A stretch of 11,938 nt of DNA from JACJYC01 sp964558465 (GTDB lineage: Bacteria > Bacteroidota > Bacteroidia > Chitinophagales > Saprospiraceae). Shown piece after piece: positions 6,377 through 11,938 of this stretch. Position 1 is the first letter of the stretch. Every line of letters starts with the position of its first letter. The stretch covers positions 1 through 11,938 of the forward strand of contig CAZLEF010000129.1 in the NCBI GenBank assembly GCA_964558465.1, written 5' to 3'. The translations under genes and the position numbers were made by a program. The notes below the pieces were generated by a model, which was given only the letters and a program-made list of their open reading frames with translations, was not told the origin of the DNA and ran no database searches.

Positions 6377-6934
6377 ATGCGCTATTTTTTCTTTTTACTA
6401 AGTGGATTATTGTTGTTTTCCTGCGCCGGAGAATCCGGCGGCAGTAACCGGGAAACGCCGGGTGTCAGCAGCCCTGCTGCCCAGACCCCCCAGACCCAGG
6501 GTACAACCCAACCCCCGCTCAAATTGGCCGGAGAATTTAAAAATGCCGCCTCCGGCCAGGAAGTCTGCCTGAATGTATCTGTCGGCAACTTCAGCATGCT
6601 GCTGTCCATGCAATATTCCCTCAAATGGGATCCCAAAGTACTAACATTCAAAGAAGTGAAAAAATTTGGCCTGCCGTACCTTGGAATTGATAATTTTGGC
6701 GCTCACCGTTCCAAAGACGGGATTTTGACCTTTGTCTGGATCGATCAGGCCTTAAAAGGTACCACGGTGGCAGACGGAGGGGTGATCTATCAGGTTTGTT
6801 TTACCGCCACCGGCAAACCCGGCCAGTCTACTTATTTCCGGTTTACCGGCGACCCGACTCCGATCGAGGTGGTGAACCTGGCGGAACAGGTGATCGGGTT
6901 GGAAACGGCGGATGGCGGGGTGGAGATCCGGTAG
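6377..6934 (+). CDS. Cohesin-domain lipoprotein
   Basis: A 185-residue protein. Residues 1-15 are a lipoprotein signal peptide with lipobox LFSC and Cys16 as the lipidation site. A Ser/Thr/Gln/Pro-rich linker (17-47) leads to one cohesin-like domain (about 48-185). That domain shows the features of the fold: an opening strand (KLAGEFKNAASGQEVCLNVSVGNF), then SMQYSLKWDPKVLTFKEV (77-94), GILTFVWIDQ (115-124), VIYQVCFTATG (136-146) and the closing EVVNLAEQVIGLETADGGVEIR. Two cysteines (64 and 141) lie in strands and could form a disulfide. Cohesins bind dockerins in cellulosomes, but Bacteroidota carry many stand-alone cohesin-like domains of unknown partner; no dockerin gene is visible here. 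It is probably anchored in a membrane facing the periplasm or the surface. A repeat array starts directly after the TAG. Confidence 0.85.
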   Translation: MRYFFFLLSGLLLFSCAGESGGSNRETPGVSSPAAQTPQTQGTTQPPLKLAGEFKNAASGQEVCLNVSVGNFSMLLSMQYSLKWDPKVLTFKEVKKFGLPYLGIDNFGAHRSKDGILTFVWIDQALKGTTVADGGVIYQVCFTATGKPGQSTYFRFTGDPTPIEVVNLAEQVIGLETADGGVEIR

Positions 6935-6983
6935 TGAGAGGGTGAGAGGGTGAGAGGGGTGAGAGGGTGAGAGGGTGAGAGGG
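6935..6983. repeat. 8-bp tandem array (TGAGAGGG x6)
   Basis: Six units of TGAGAGGG begin on the base after the cohesin gene stop codon; the third has one extra G. The strand is purine-rich throughout. In the frame of the upstream gene the first unit gives a second stop (TGA) right after TAG. Confidence 0.93.
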
Positions 6984-7049
6984 TGTTTAATCGGCAGTTG
7001 GCGGACTGACGACTTTTGCCGGACAGGGTCTTTTGGAGAATTTTCGGAG

Positions 7050-7154
7050 CCAAAGCTGTTCCAGGTCGTCCCAACACACGCCGGTACCCCTTTGGAACAG
7101 CGGTGAGGAGAACCGTGTAAAGGGAACGTTGGAGGTACCGAAAGTGGCGCTCAC
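7050..7154. other. Block of nested complementary segments, possible structured RNA
   Basis: Within otherwise empty DNA there is a 9-bp perfect stem (GCTGTTCCA 7055-7063, complement 7093-7101), with an alternative stem CCAAAG 7050-7055 / CTTTGG 7090-7095 that uses some of the same bases. Immediately after comes GTGAG 7103-7107 / CTCAC 7150-7154. The two loops carry complementary 7-mers, CGGTACC (7082-7088) and GGTACCG (7134-7140). It could be a structured 3' UTR, a small RNA or a repeat element. No coding potential was seen, and folding was judged by eye only. Confidence 0.35.
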
Positions 7155-7190
7155 ACCCGGATTCAGGCTGATTTACCCTCAATAAATAAG

Positions 7191-7246
7191 CATCCCGAAT
7201 TCTGGAACTCGCCAAAATTCGGGATGACTCTTGTTTTTTATTTTTG
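7191..7246 (+). terminator. Intrinsic terminator hairpin with T-rich tail
   Basis: A perfect 11-bp stem (CATCCCGAATT 7191-7201, complement 7216-7226) with a 14-nt loop, followed by a T-rich run (7229-7246). The orientation suits a plus-strand transcript, which would have to extend about 250 bp past the cohesin gene. It could also stop the opposing LemA/TPM transcript, although the minus-strand tail is only moderately T-rich. Confidence 0.75.
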
Positions 7247-7254
7247 TTGATTGG

Positions 7255-7390
7255 GCGGTACAAGGTGTTTCGCCGACCGGGAGGTCGGAGGTACTATGTG
7301 TTTCGCCGACCGGGACCGCCGCCGCTACGCAAAGGCGGTTAAAAAGTCGGCGGTACTAAGGTGTTTCGCCGACCAGGAGGTCGGCGGTAC
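7255..7390. repeat. Cluster of REP-like palindromic units (three copies plus a fragment)
   Basis: Units of 31 bp at 7264-7294 and 7360-7390 differ at only two positions. Each starts GGTGTTTCGCCGACC, has a 4-base loop (GGGA or AGGA), and ends GGTCGG, A or C, GGTAC, so that CGCCGACC pairs with GGTCGGCG. The middle copy (7298-7315 plus 7346-7356) is split by about 30 bp (7316-7345) that carry their own hairpin (CCGCC and GGCGG arms). A tail fragment GCGGTAC lies at 7255-7261. The cluster ends 4 bp from the stop codon of the TPM gene on the opposite strand. This layout is that of REP or BIME-type intergenic repeats. Confidence 0.85.
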
Positions 7391-7394
7391 AAGG

Positions 7395-8219
7395 TTACCA
7401 GTCGCCGGAAGCGCCGCCGCCGCCAAAGCCGCCGCCACCAAAGCCGCCGAAGCCGCCGCCGCCGAAACCGCCCCATCCGCTGTCGCCGCCACCCCGGCTT
7501 CCACCGCTTCCGCCGCCAAAGCCGCCGCCCGGGAAAAAGATCCAGCCGCCGCCGCCGCGCGAATGGTCGTATCGGCCACCTCCGAAAAACCCGCCATCGC
7601 TGTCGTCACCGCTGCCGGGAGGGCCTTTTTTGCTGAAGGCAGAGATCAGGAAGATGATGACAATAATGGCGACGATGATCCAAATCAGGGGAATGCCCTT
7701 TTGTTTCCTGTTGAGGTTATCGTTGGTATATTCGCCTTTGCCAAGCGCCATGATCGCATCTGCCGCACGGTCGAGGCCTTCGTAAAAACGGCCTTCCTTG
7801 AAGGCAGGTGTAATGATATTCTGGATGATGCGGCCCGCCATGACGTCGGGCAGGAAACCTTCAGCGCCGTATCCGGTGACAATCGTTACTTTTCGTTCCT
7901 TTTTAGCGACATAGATGAGGATGCCGTTGTCTTTTTCGCTGTCGCCGCCAATTCCCCATTTGCGGGCCAATTTGTGTGCATAGTCATAGACCTCCTCCCC
8001 TTCCAGCGTTTCTTCGGTTACAACCGCAATCTGAGTAGAAGTTTCCCTGGCGTAATCGCTGAGTTTTTGGCCCAGGCTGACGACTTCATCCCGGGCGAGC
8101 AGGCCGGCGAAGTCATTGACCAGAAACTGGGTCGGTTCCGGTATTTGCTTTTGGGCAAATGCCGGGGCCAATCCGTAAAGACATAAAAACAGCGATATAT
8201 AATAACGAATTTTCAACAT
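7395..8219 (-). CDS. TPM-domain protein, YgcG-like, membrane-anchored with Gly-rich tail
   Basis: A 274-residue protein. Residues 1-22 are a signal peptide (cut near AFA/Q). Residues about 32-160 form the TPM domain (LVNDFAGLLARDEV, TQIAVVTEETLEG, DNGILIYVAKKERKVTIVTGYGAEGFLPD, PAFKEGRFYEGLDRAADAI). A membrane segment at about 177-194 (IPLIWIIVAIIVIIFLIS) follows. The tail (199-274) is mostly glycine with Phe, Ser, Arg and Asp, ending GGGASGDW, a usual ending for this family. The TPM domain should thus face the periplasm and the tail the cytoplasm, if the signal peptide is cleaved. The biochemical role is unknown; related plant domains (TLP18.3) act in photosystem II repair. It is the third gene of the LemA-TPM-TPM set, 66 bp after its neighbour. 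The repetitive GC-rich tail coding produces long meaningless ORFs on the other strand. Confidence 0.92.
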   Translation of the reverse strand: MLKIRYYISLFLCLYGLAPAFAQKQIPEPTQFLVNDFAGLLARDEVVSLGQKLSDYARETSTQIAVVTEETLEGEEVYDYAHKLARKWGIGGDSEKDNGILIYVAKKERKVTIVTGYGAEGFLPDVMAGRIIQNIITPAFKEGRFYEGLDRAADAIMALGKGEYTNDNLNRKQKGIPLIWIIVAIIVIIFLISAFSKKGPPGSGDDSDGGFFGGGRYDHSRGGGGWIFFPGGGFGGGSGGSRGGGDSGWGGFGGGGFGGFGGGGFGGGGASGDW

Positions 8220-8285
8220 ATTGATGCTTCCAAATGGATGAGGAACCGAGCCTGTTTGCCGGCAAGGCAGTGAACCGAAGGACCA

Positions 8286-8720
8286 CTAACTGCTATAAGA
8301 AATATCATCAGGCAGTTGATTCGGGTTGTCTGTATCCAGCAGCGGGAAATGAGTGCGGAGTTTTTCTCCGATCTTTTCGATCGCTTTGACTACCCCTTCC
8401 CCAAAGGCTCCTTTTTTGAAGTGCGCGACCATCAGATCGCGTTCTTCTTCCCAGAAATTATCGGGGAGAACCTGGTCGATGCCTTCGTCGCCGATGATGG
8501 CGAACTGTTTTTCAGCAGGAGCGATGACGATGAGGACCCCGTTCCGGGCCTTGGTTTTGTGCATATTCAATTGTTGAAATACACGCACCGCATCGTCCAG
8601 TACGTTGCCTTCGCTTTTATGTTCGAGGTGAACGCGGACCTCGCCGGTCGTACGGCTTTCAACCGAACGGATGGCTTCGATGATCCGCTGTTCTTCCTCG
8701 GGAGCAAAAAATTTGACCAT
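8286..8720 (-). CDS. TPM-domain protein, short cytoplasmic form
   Basis: A 144-residue protein without signal peptide or membrane segment. It is almost a bare TPM domain, colinear with the longer neighbour: TTGEVRVHLE (24-33), ARNGVLIVIAPAEKQFAIIGDEGIDQVLPD (58-87), HFKKGAFGEGVVKAIEKIG (100-118). The shared positions NGxLI, GxEG or DEG, LPD, and FKxGxFxEG show common descent with it. The end (DTDNPNQLPDDISYSS) is polar. It starts 12 bp after the lemA stop, so it is almost certainly cotranscribed with lemA. Location would be cytoplasmic unless exported by an unseen route. Function is unknown; the LemA plus two TPM proteins set is recurrent in Bacteroidota. Confidence 0.9.
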   Translation of the reverse strand: MVKFFAPEEEQRIIEAIRSVESRTTGEVRVHLEHKSEGNVLDDAVRVFQQLNMHKTKARNGVLIVIAPAEKQFAIIGDEGIDQVLPDNFWEEERDLMVAHFKKGAFGEGVVKAIEKIGEKLRTHFPLLDTDNPNQLPDDISYSS

Positions 8721-8732
8721 TATCAGGATGGC

Positions 8733-9320
8733 TTAAAATTTTACCTCGGGGGCATTTTCAGCGCCTTCCTGGGCCTGGAACTGGATCTTGCGGTCAAATC
8801 CCAGGATGGAAGCGAAGATGCTTGCCGGAAAACGGCGGATCTTGGTATTATATTCGGTTACGACTTCGTTGAAGTCATTGCGCGCCACTTTGATCCGGTT
8901 TTCAGTTCCTTCCAATTGCACCTGGAGGTCGCGGAAATTGGCGTTGGCTTTCAATTCAGGATAGTTTTCCGTAACGAGCAACAAACGGCCGAGCGATTGG
9001 GAAAGCCCGGATTGCGCATCCTGGAAGGCCTTCATTTGCTCCGGCGTCATATTGCTGGGGTCGATATTAATGCTGGTCGCTTTGGCCCTGGCTTCTACGA
9101 CGGCCTGCAGGGTGCTTTGTTCAAAATCAGCAGCTCCTTTTACCGTATTGACCAGGTTAGGGATCAGGTCGGAGCGGCGCTGGTATTCGCTTTGCACGTT
9201 GCTCCACATATTGGCCACCTTTTCATCAAGGGTAACAAAATTGTTGTTGTAGCTGCAACCGCTTACAAAAACAAGAAATCCTAATCCTACAAGAACGGCG
9301 ATGATAACAATTGATCTCAT
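8733..9320 (-). CDS. lemA: LemA family lipoprotein
   Basis: A 195-residue protein. The ATG at 9320 was chosen over a TTG nine codons upstream because it places the signal sequence at the start. Residues 2-21 are hydrophobic and end in lipobox VSGC, so Cys22 is probably lipidated; many LemA relatives keep an uncleaved N-terminal helix instead. The LemA core follows: VTLDEKVANMWSNVQSEYQRRSDLIPNLVNTVKG (key residues W, YQRR, DLIPNLV), VVEARAKAT, LGRLLLVTENYPELKANANFRDLQ, and EGTENRIKVARNDFNEVVTEYNTKIRRFP. The fold is a long helical bundle. LemA was named for a Listeria antigen; its molecular role is unknown. A -7 box lies 25 bp upstream. Two TPM-domain genes follow in the same direction. Confidence 0.95.
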   Translation of the reverse strand: MRSIVIIAVLVGLGFLVFVSGCSYNNNFVTLDEKVANMWSNVQSEYQRRSDLIPNLVNTVKGAADFEQSTLQAVVEARAKATSINIDPSNMTPEQMKAFQDAQSGLSQSLGRLLLVTENYPELKANANFRDLQVQLEGTENRIKVARNDFNEVVTEYNTKIRRFPASIFASILGFDRKIQFQAQEGAENAPEVKF

Positions 9321-9344
9321 GTATGGCTTTGTTTTTATTTCATG

Positions 9345-9352
9345 CAAAAATA
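9345..9352 (-). promoter_or_regulatory. Probable -7 box of the lemA-TPM operon
   Basis: On the minus strand this reads TATTTTTG, matching TANNTTTG, 24 bp before the lemA ATG in an A/T-rich 87-bp gap after meaB. No TTG -33 element is seen at the usual spacing. It suggests that lemA and the TPM genes are transcribed separately from meaB. Confidence 0.5.
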
Positions 9353-9407
9353 CAAATAAATGCGGGGATTGGTTGTGATTTTTCGAGGAACGGGGCCAAA
9401 TAAACGT

Positions 9408-10469
9408 TTAACCTCCGTAAAACAACGTCAACACCTCCTCGGCTGCGCCCAGGGGGGATTTGGCGCCTGCAACGACGGCCGCCTCCAGTTCCGGAAGCCG
9501 GTCTCTGACCAGCGGATGACGCATCAGTTTTTCCCTCAGCAGCGCATCCAGCGACTCCCGGAACCAATGCAGGGACTGGCCCCGCCGGTTTTCCTCCAGA
9601 TACCCATTGCTGTCGACCTTCTCAAAAAAGCTTTCAATCACCTGCCAGACTTCCTTTATGCCCTCTCCGGTGAGGGCGGAGGCAAGGCAGACCCCGGGCG
9701 TCCAGCCGTTGTTTTTAGGCGGGAAGAGGTGCAAGGCGTTGGAATAGGCTGTTTTGGCCTTCCGGGCAAGGGGCAGCGAAGGGCCGTCTGCCTTGTTCAC
9801 CACAACGATATCCGCCATTTCCACGATCCCCCGTTTGATACCCTGCAATTCATCGCCCGCCCCCGGCATGAGCAGCAGGAGGAAACAATCGACCATGCCT
9901 TGTACAGCCGTTTCGGATTGGCCCACACCTACGGTTTCAACAAGGATATGGGTATACCCCGCCGCTTCGCAAAGCAGGACGGTTTCCCGGGTTTTGCGCG
10001 CAACACCGCCGAGCATATCGCCTGCCGGGCTGGGCCGGATAAAGACCCGGTCGTCGCGCACCAGTTCGTTCATTCGGGTTTTATCACCCAGGATGCTGCC
10101 GCCCGAGACCCGGCTGCTGGGGTCGATGGCCAGCACTGCCAAACGGCCGCCATCCAACAGGATCTGCCGGCCCAAAGCTTCAATAAAAGTACTTTTACCG
10201 ACCCCGGGCGCTCCGCTGATCCCGATCCGGCGTGCGGACACCCGGTGGGGCAAACAGAGGTCAACCACCTGCCGGGCCAGCAGCAGGTCGGATTCCAGCC
10301 GGCTTTCGATGAGGGTGATGGTTTTGCCAAGCAGGACCCGGTTGCCGGAAAGGACGCCTTGTGCATAAGTTTCCGGGTCGAGGCGCTTGCCGGAGGGCCT
10401 GTGCTGTGGCGTACCGGCTGATCCGGCAGCGCCGTCCGGCGGCGTTTTACGGGTCTTTTTCAGGCTCAT
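9408..10469 (-). CDS. meaB: Methylmalonyl-CoA mutase-associated GTPase MeaB
   Basis: A 353-residue cytoplasmic P-loop GTPase of the G3E/MeaB (ArgK) family. It chaperones B12-dependent methylmalonyl-CoA mutase, gating cofactor loading and removing damaged cobalamin. Visible: Walker A GAPGVGKST (86-94), IDPSSRVSGGSILGDKTRM (115-133, the switch-like segment with family residues D116, S119, G123, G124, G128, D129), ETVGVGQSE (178-186, the G3 region), and NKAD (225-228) for guanine specificity. The C-terminal part (about 290-353) is helical, for dimerisation. The first 27 residues (Lys/Pro/Gly-rich) are a disordered extension before the usual start. No mutase gene is in the window. It is divergent from an amino acid permease, with 82 bp between, and no TANNTTTG box was found there. 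The GTPase start is ATG. Confidence 0.96.
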   Translation of the reverse strand: MSLKKTRKTPPDGAAGSAGTPQHRPSGKRLDPETYAQGVLSGNRVLLGKTITLIESRLESDLLLARQVVDLCLPHRVSARRIGISGAPGVGKSTFIEALGRQILLDGGRLAVLAIDPSSRVSGGSILGDKTRMNELVRDDRVFIRPSPAGDMLGGVARKTRETVLLCEAAGYTHILVETVGVGQSETAVQGMVDCFLLLLMPGAGDELQGIKRGIVEMADIVVVNKADGPSLPLARKAKTAYSNALHLFPPKNNGWTPGVCLASALTGEGIKEVWQVIESFFEKVDSNGYLEENRRGQSLHWFRESLDALLREKLMRHPLVRDRLPELEAAVVAGAKSPLGAAEEVLTLFYGG

Positions 10470-10498
10470 TTCGTCAGGTATTATCCGATGCTAAGGTA

Positions 10499-10510
10499 GG
10501 TAAATTTACC
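10499..10510. promoter_or_regulatory. Perfect 12-bp palindrome, candidate operator
   Basis: GGTAAATTTACC is its own reverse complement and sits in the 82-bp gap between divergent meaB and the permease gene, 29 bp from the meaB ATG and 41 bp from the permease ATG. Position and symmetry suit a dimeric regulator that could affect both genes. A single 12-bp palindrome can also occur by chance, and no regulator gene is adjacent. Confidence 0.35.
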
Positions 10511-10551
10511 CTATTTGGGAATTCAGAAAGAATTGCCGAATTTGCGGCACT

Positions 10552-11883
10552 ATGGCAGGACTACAACGAAAACTGACGCTTTACGGCCTGACGATGATCG
10601 CTGTGGGGAGTTGCATCGGAGCGGGCATCTTTATCACTCCGTACAAAATTGTTCAGGCGTTGCCGCACAACGGCTACGTATTGCTGGTCTGGGGGCTGGG
10701 GGGGCTGATCGCCCTGACCGGCGCGCTGACCTTTGCCGAACTGGGCGCCATGTTCCCAAGGGCCGGCGGCGTATATGTTTTCCTCCGGGAGGGTTACGGC
10801 AACCTGACCGGATTCCTGTACGGCTGGGTCACCCTCCTGGTGATCAATACGGGATCGCTGGCTGCCCTGGCCATCATCCTGGCTGAGTACCTGACTTTCT
10901 TTTTCCCGATCACCGACGGTGGCAAGGTACTCCTGGCAATGGGGGTGATCACCGGGCTCACCCTGGTAAATATCCGGGGGGTCGGCGTGAGCCAATGGCT
11001 GAGCAATGTGTTTACAGGGCTGAAACTGCTGGCGATTGCGGGCATTGTTGTCCTGGGTATCGTTTATTACGATCCGGCAAGAGTCGAACTGTCCTTTTCG
11101 CTGACCAGGGACGTACCGGATCACCTGCCTAACGCATTGTTGCTGGCCCTGATCGGGGTATTATGGTCGTTCGGCGGGTGGCACCACGCTTCTTATATGG
11201 CAGGTGAGGCGATCAACCCGCAACGGACGGTGCCGAGGGCCATGATGCTGGGCGCGCTGGTGGTGACGGTAACTTATTTGCTGGTCAACCTGGGTTATAT
11301 GCTGTTATTGCCGCTCGAGGCCATTCAGCAATCCACGCGGATCGCGGGGGATGCTGCCCAGGCGGTACTGTCCAACGGCGGGCAGTTGGCGGCGCTGGTG
11401 ATCGCCGTTTCCGTTTTTGGCACCATCGGCATTTACACTATGTCAGCCCCGCGCATCTATTTTGCCATGGCGCGCGACGGGGTCTTCTTCGAACAATTGG
11501 CGCGGGTGCATCCCAGGTATCATACCCCGGCAACCGCCATGATCATTCAATCCCTTTGGGCCATGCTGCTTTTGCTATTCTGGGGAAGTTTTGAAAACCT
11601 GATTTCTTACGTTACTTTCATGGATATTGCCTTCATGGCGCTGGCCGGTTTTGTAGTGGTGATGTACCGGGTAAAACGGCCTGAAATCGCACGGCCCTAC
11701 AAAGTATGGGGTTATCCGGTGGTACCACTGGTTTTTATTGGTATTTCGGCTGCTTTTACTGTGAGCACCCTGATCCAGCAACCGGTGCAGGCGCTGGCGG
11801 GGTTGGGACTTTTGGCATTGGGTATTTTTGTTTATTTTGGGGTCAAAAAAGGGGGAGTGGACGCGAACCCGGGAGAATATTAA
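10552..11883 (+). CDS. APC-family amino acid permease
   Basis: A 443-residue inner-membrane transporter with about 12 hydrophobic segments. The helix 1 motif G19-S-C-I-G-A-G-I-F27 is the unwound substrate-binding stretch of the APC superfamily. Helix 2 and the following loop read ALTFAELGAMFPRAGGVYVFLREGYG (57-82), another family hallmark. Helix 6 contains LWSFGGWHHASYMAGEAINPQRTVPRA, with the GE and NP-x-R-x-x-P-R-A pattern of L-type (LAT) and related exchangers. The C-terminus is short (FVYFGVKKGGVDANPGEY). It resembles SteT- and YfnA-like carriers, so a neutral amino acid is a likely substrate, but specificity cannot be read off. A small stem (TGCCG 10534-10538, CGGCA 10545-10549) ends 2 bp before the ATG. 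A repeat array begins 2 bp after the stop. Confidence 0.93.
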   Translation: MAGLQRKLTLYGLTMIAVGSCIGAGIFITPYKIVQALPHNGYVLLVWGLGGLIALTGALTFAELGAMFPRAGGVYVFLREGYGNLTGFLYGWVTLLVINTGSLAALAIILAEYLTFFFPITDGGKVLLAMGVITGLTLVNIRGVGVSQWLSNVFTGLKLLAIAGIVVLGIVYYDPARVELSFSLTRDVPDHLPNALLLALIGVLWSFGGWHHASYMAGEAINPQRTVPRAMMLGALVVTVTYLLVNLGYMLLLPLEAIQQSTRIAGDAAQAVLSNGGQLAALVIAVSVFGTIGIYTMSAPRIYFAMARDGVFFEQLARVHPRYHTPATAMIIQSLWAMLLLLFWGSFENLISYVTFMDIAFMALAGFVVVMYRVKRPEIARPYKVWGYPVVPLVFIGISAAFTVSTLIQQPVQALAGLGLLALGIFVYFGVKKGGVDANPGEY

Positions 11884-11885
11884 AA

Positions 11886-11938
11886 TTGATTCGATTGGTT
11901 CGATTGGTTCGATTGGTTCGATTGGTTCGATTGGTTCG
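11886..11938. repeat. 9-bp tandem array, right end (TTGGTTCGA x6)
   Basis: One TTGATTCGA followed by four TTGGTTCGA and an 8-base partial unit at the window edge. It is the reverse complement of the array at 1-54, and again the variant unit is innermost. It begins 2 bp after the permease stop codon and runs off the window. Confidence 0.95.

Noticed and set aside
6832..7263. Minus-strand ORF of 143 codons across the 6935-7250 gap
   Set aside because: It reads through the TGAGAGGG array and a terminator stem and overlaps the end of the cohesin gene antisense. It has no domain pattern.
7251..8186. Long plus-strand ORF of 311 codons rich in Ala and Lys
   Set aside because: It is the antisense of the glycine-rich tail and domain of the TPM gene. 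Low-complexity GC-rich codons leave the opposite frame open. It also starts inside palindromic repeats.
8316..9284. Plus-strand ORF of 322 codons
   Set aside because: It spans two minus-strand genes with clear TPM and LemA motifs, and the gap between them, and has no recognisable domain.
9360..10421. Plus-strand ORF of 353 codons opposite meaB
   Set aside because: The minus strand carries all the GTPase motifs of MeaB. The plus ORF is rich in Gln, Gly and Pro without domain pattern.
1..11938. Terminal inverted repeats of a transposon
   Set aside because: The ends are inverted, but they are multi-unit tandem arrays and the interior is housekeeping genes without transposase, integrase or resolvase. 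An assembly break or dispersed repeat is simpler.

Overview
The window looks like ordinary chromosomal DNA from a Bacteroidota bacterium, probably of the Saprospiria type; the class is an inference. The evidence is a PorP/SprF outer-membrane protein, a DUF5723-type barrel protein, a Bacteroidota-style AtpZ/AtpI pair beside a bactofilin, TANNTTTG-type -7 boxes, and starts without Shine-Dalgarno sequences. I see no tRNA, rRNA, CRISPR array, transposase, phage gene or defence gene. I found no convincing undescribed multi-gene system. The most unusual material is non-coding: several different short-period repeat families that sit mainly just after stop codons.

Layout, left to right. Positions 1-318 hold a 9-bp tandem array and a hairpin. 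A PorP/SprF-like protein (319-1368) follows, closed by a strong terminator and an inverted pair of 8-bp arrays. Next is a plus-strand group: bactofilin (1649-2128), AtpZ (2100-2351), an AtpI-like membrane protein (2351-2746), a DUF5723-like outer-membrane protein (2898-4373) and an ElaA-family acetyltransferase (4376-4849). The core F-type ATPase genes that often follow AtpZ/AtpI are not in the window.

On the minus strand lie an unrecognised 185-residue protein (4977-5534) and pyridoxamine 5'-phosphate oxidase PdxH (5637-6284). PdxH is divergent from a cohesin-domain lipoprotein (6377-6934), and each of the two has a good -7 box in the 92-bp gap. The 460 bp from 6935 to 7394 are non-coding and repeat-rich: an 8-bp array, a block of nested complementary segments that could be structured RNA, a terminator hairpin, and a cluster of three REP-like palindromic units.

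The minus-strand set 10469-7395 reads MeaB, LemA lipoprotein, cytoplasmic TPM protein, secreted or membrane-anchored TPM protein. LemA and the two TPM proteins form a recurrent envelope-associated cluster of unknown biochemical role. MeaB, the chaperone GTPase of methylmalonyl-CoA mutase, is divergent from an APC-family amino acid permease (10552-11883), with a perfect 12-bp palindrome between them. The window ends in the same 9-bp array that opens it, in inverted orientation, so the piece may be an assembly contig that broke at repeats.
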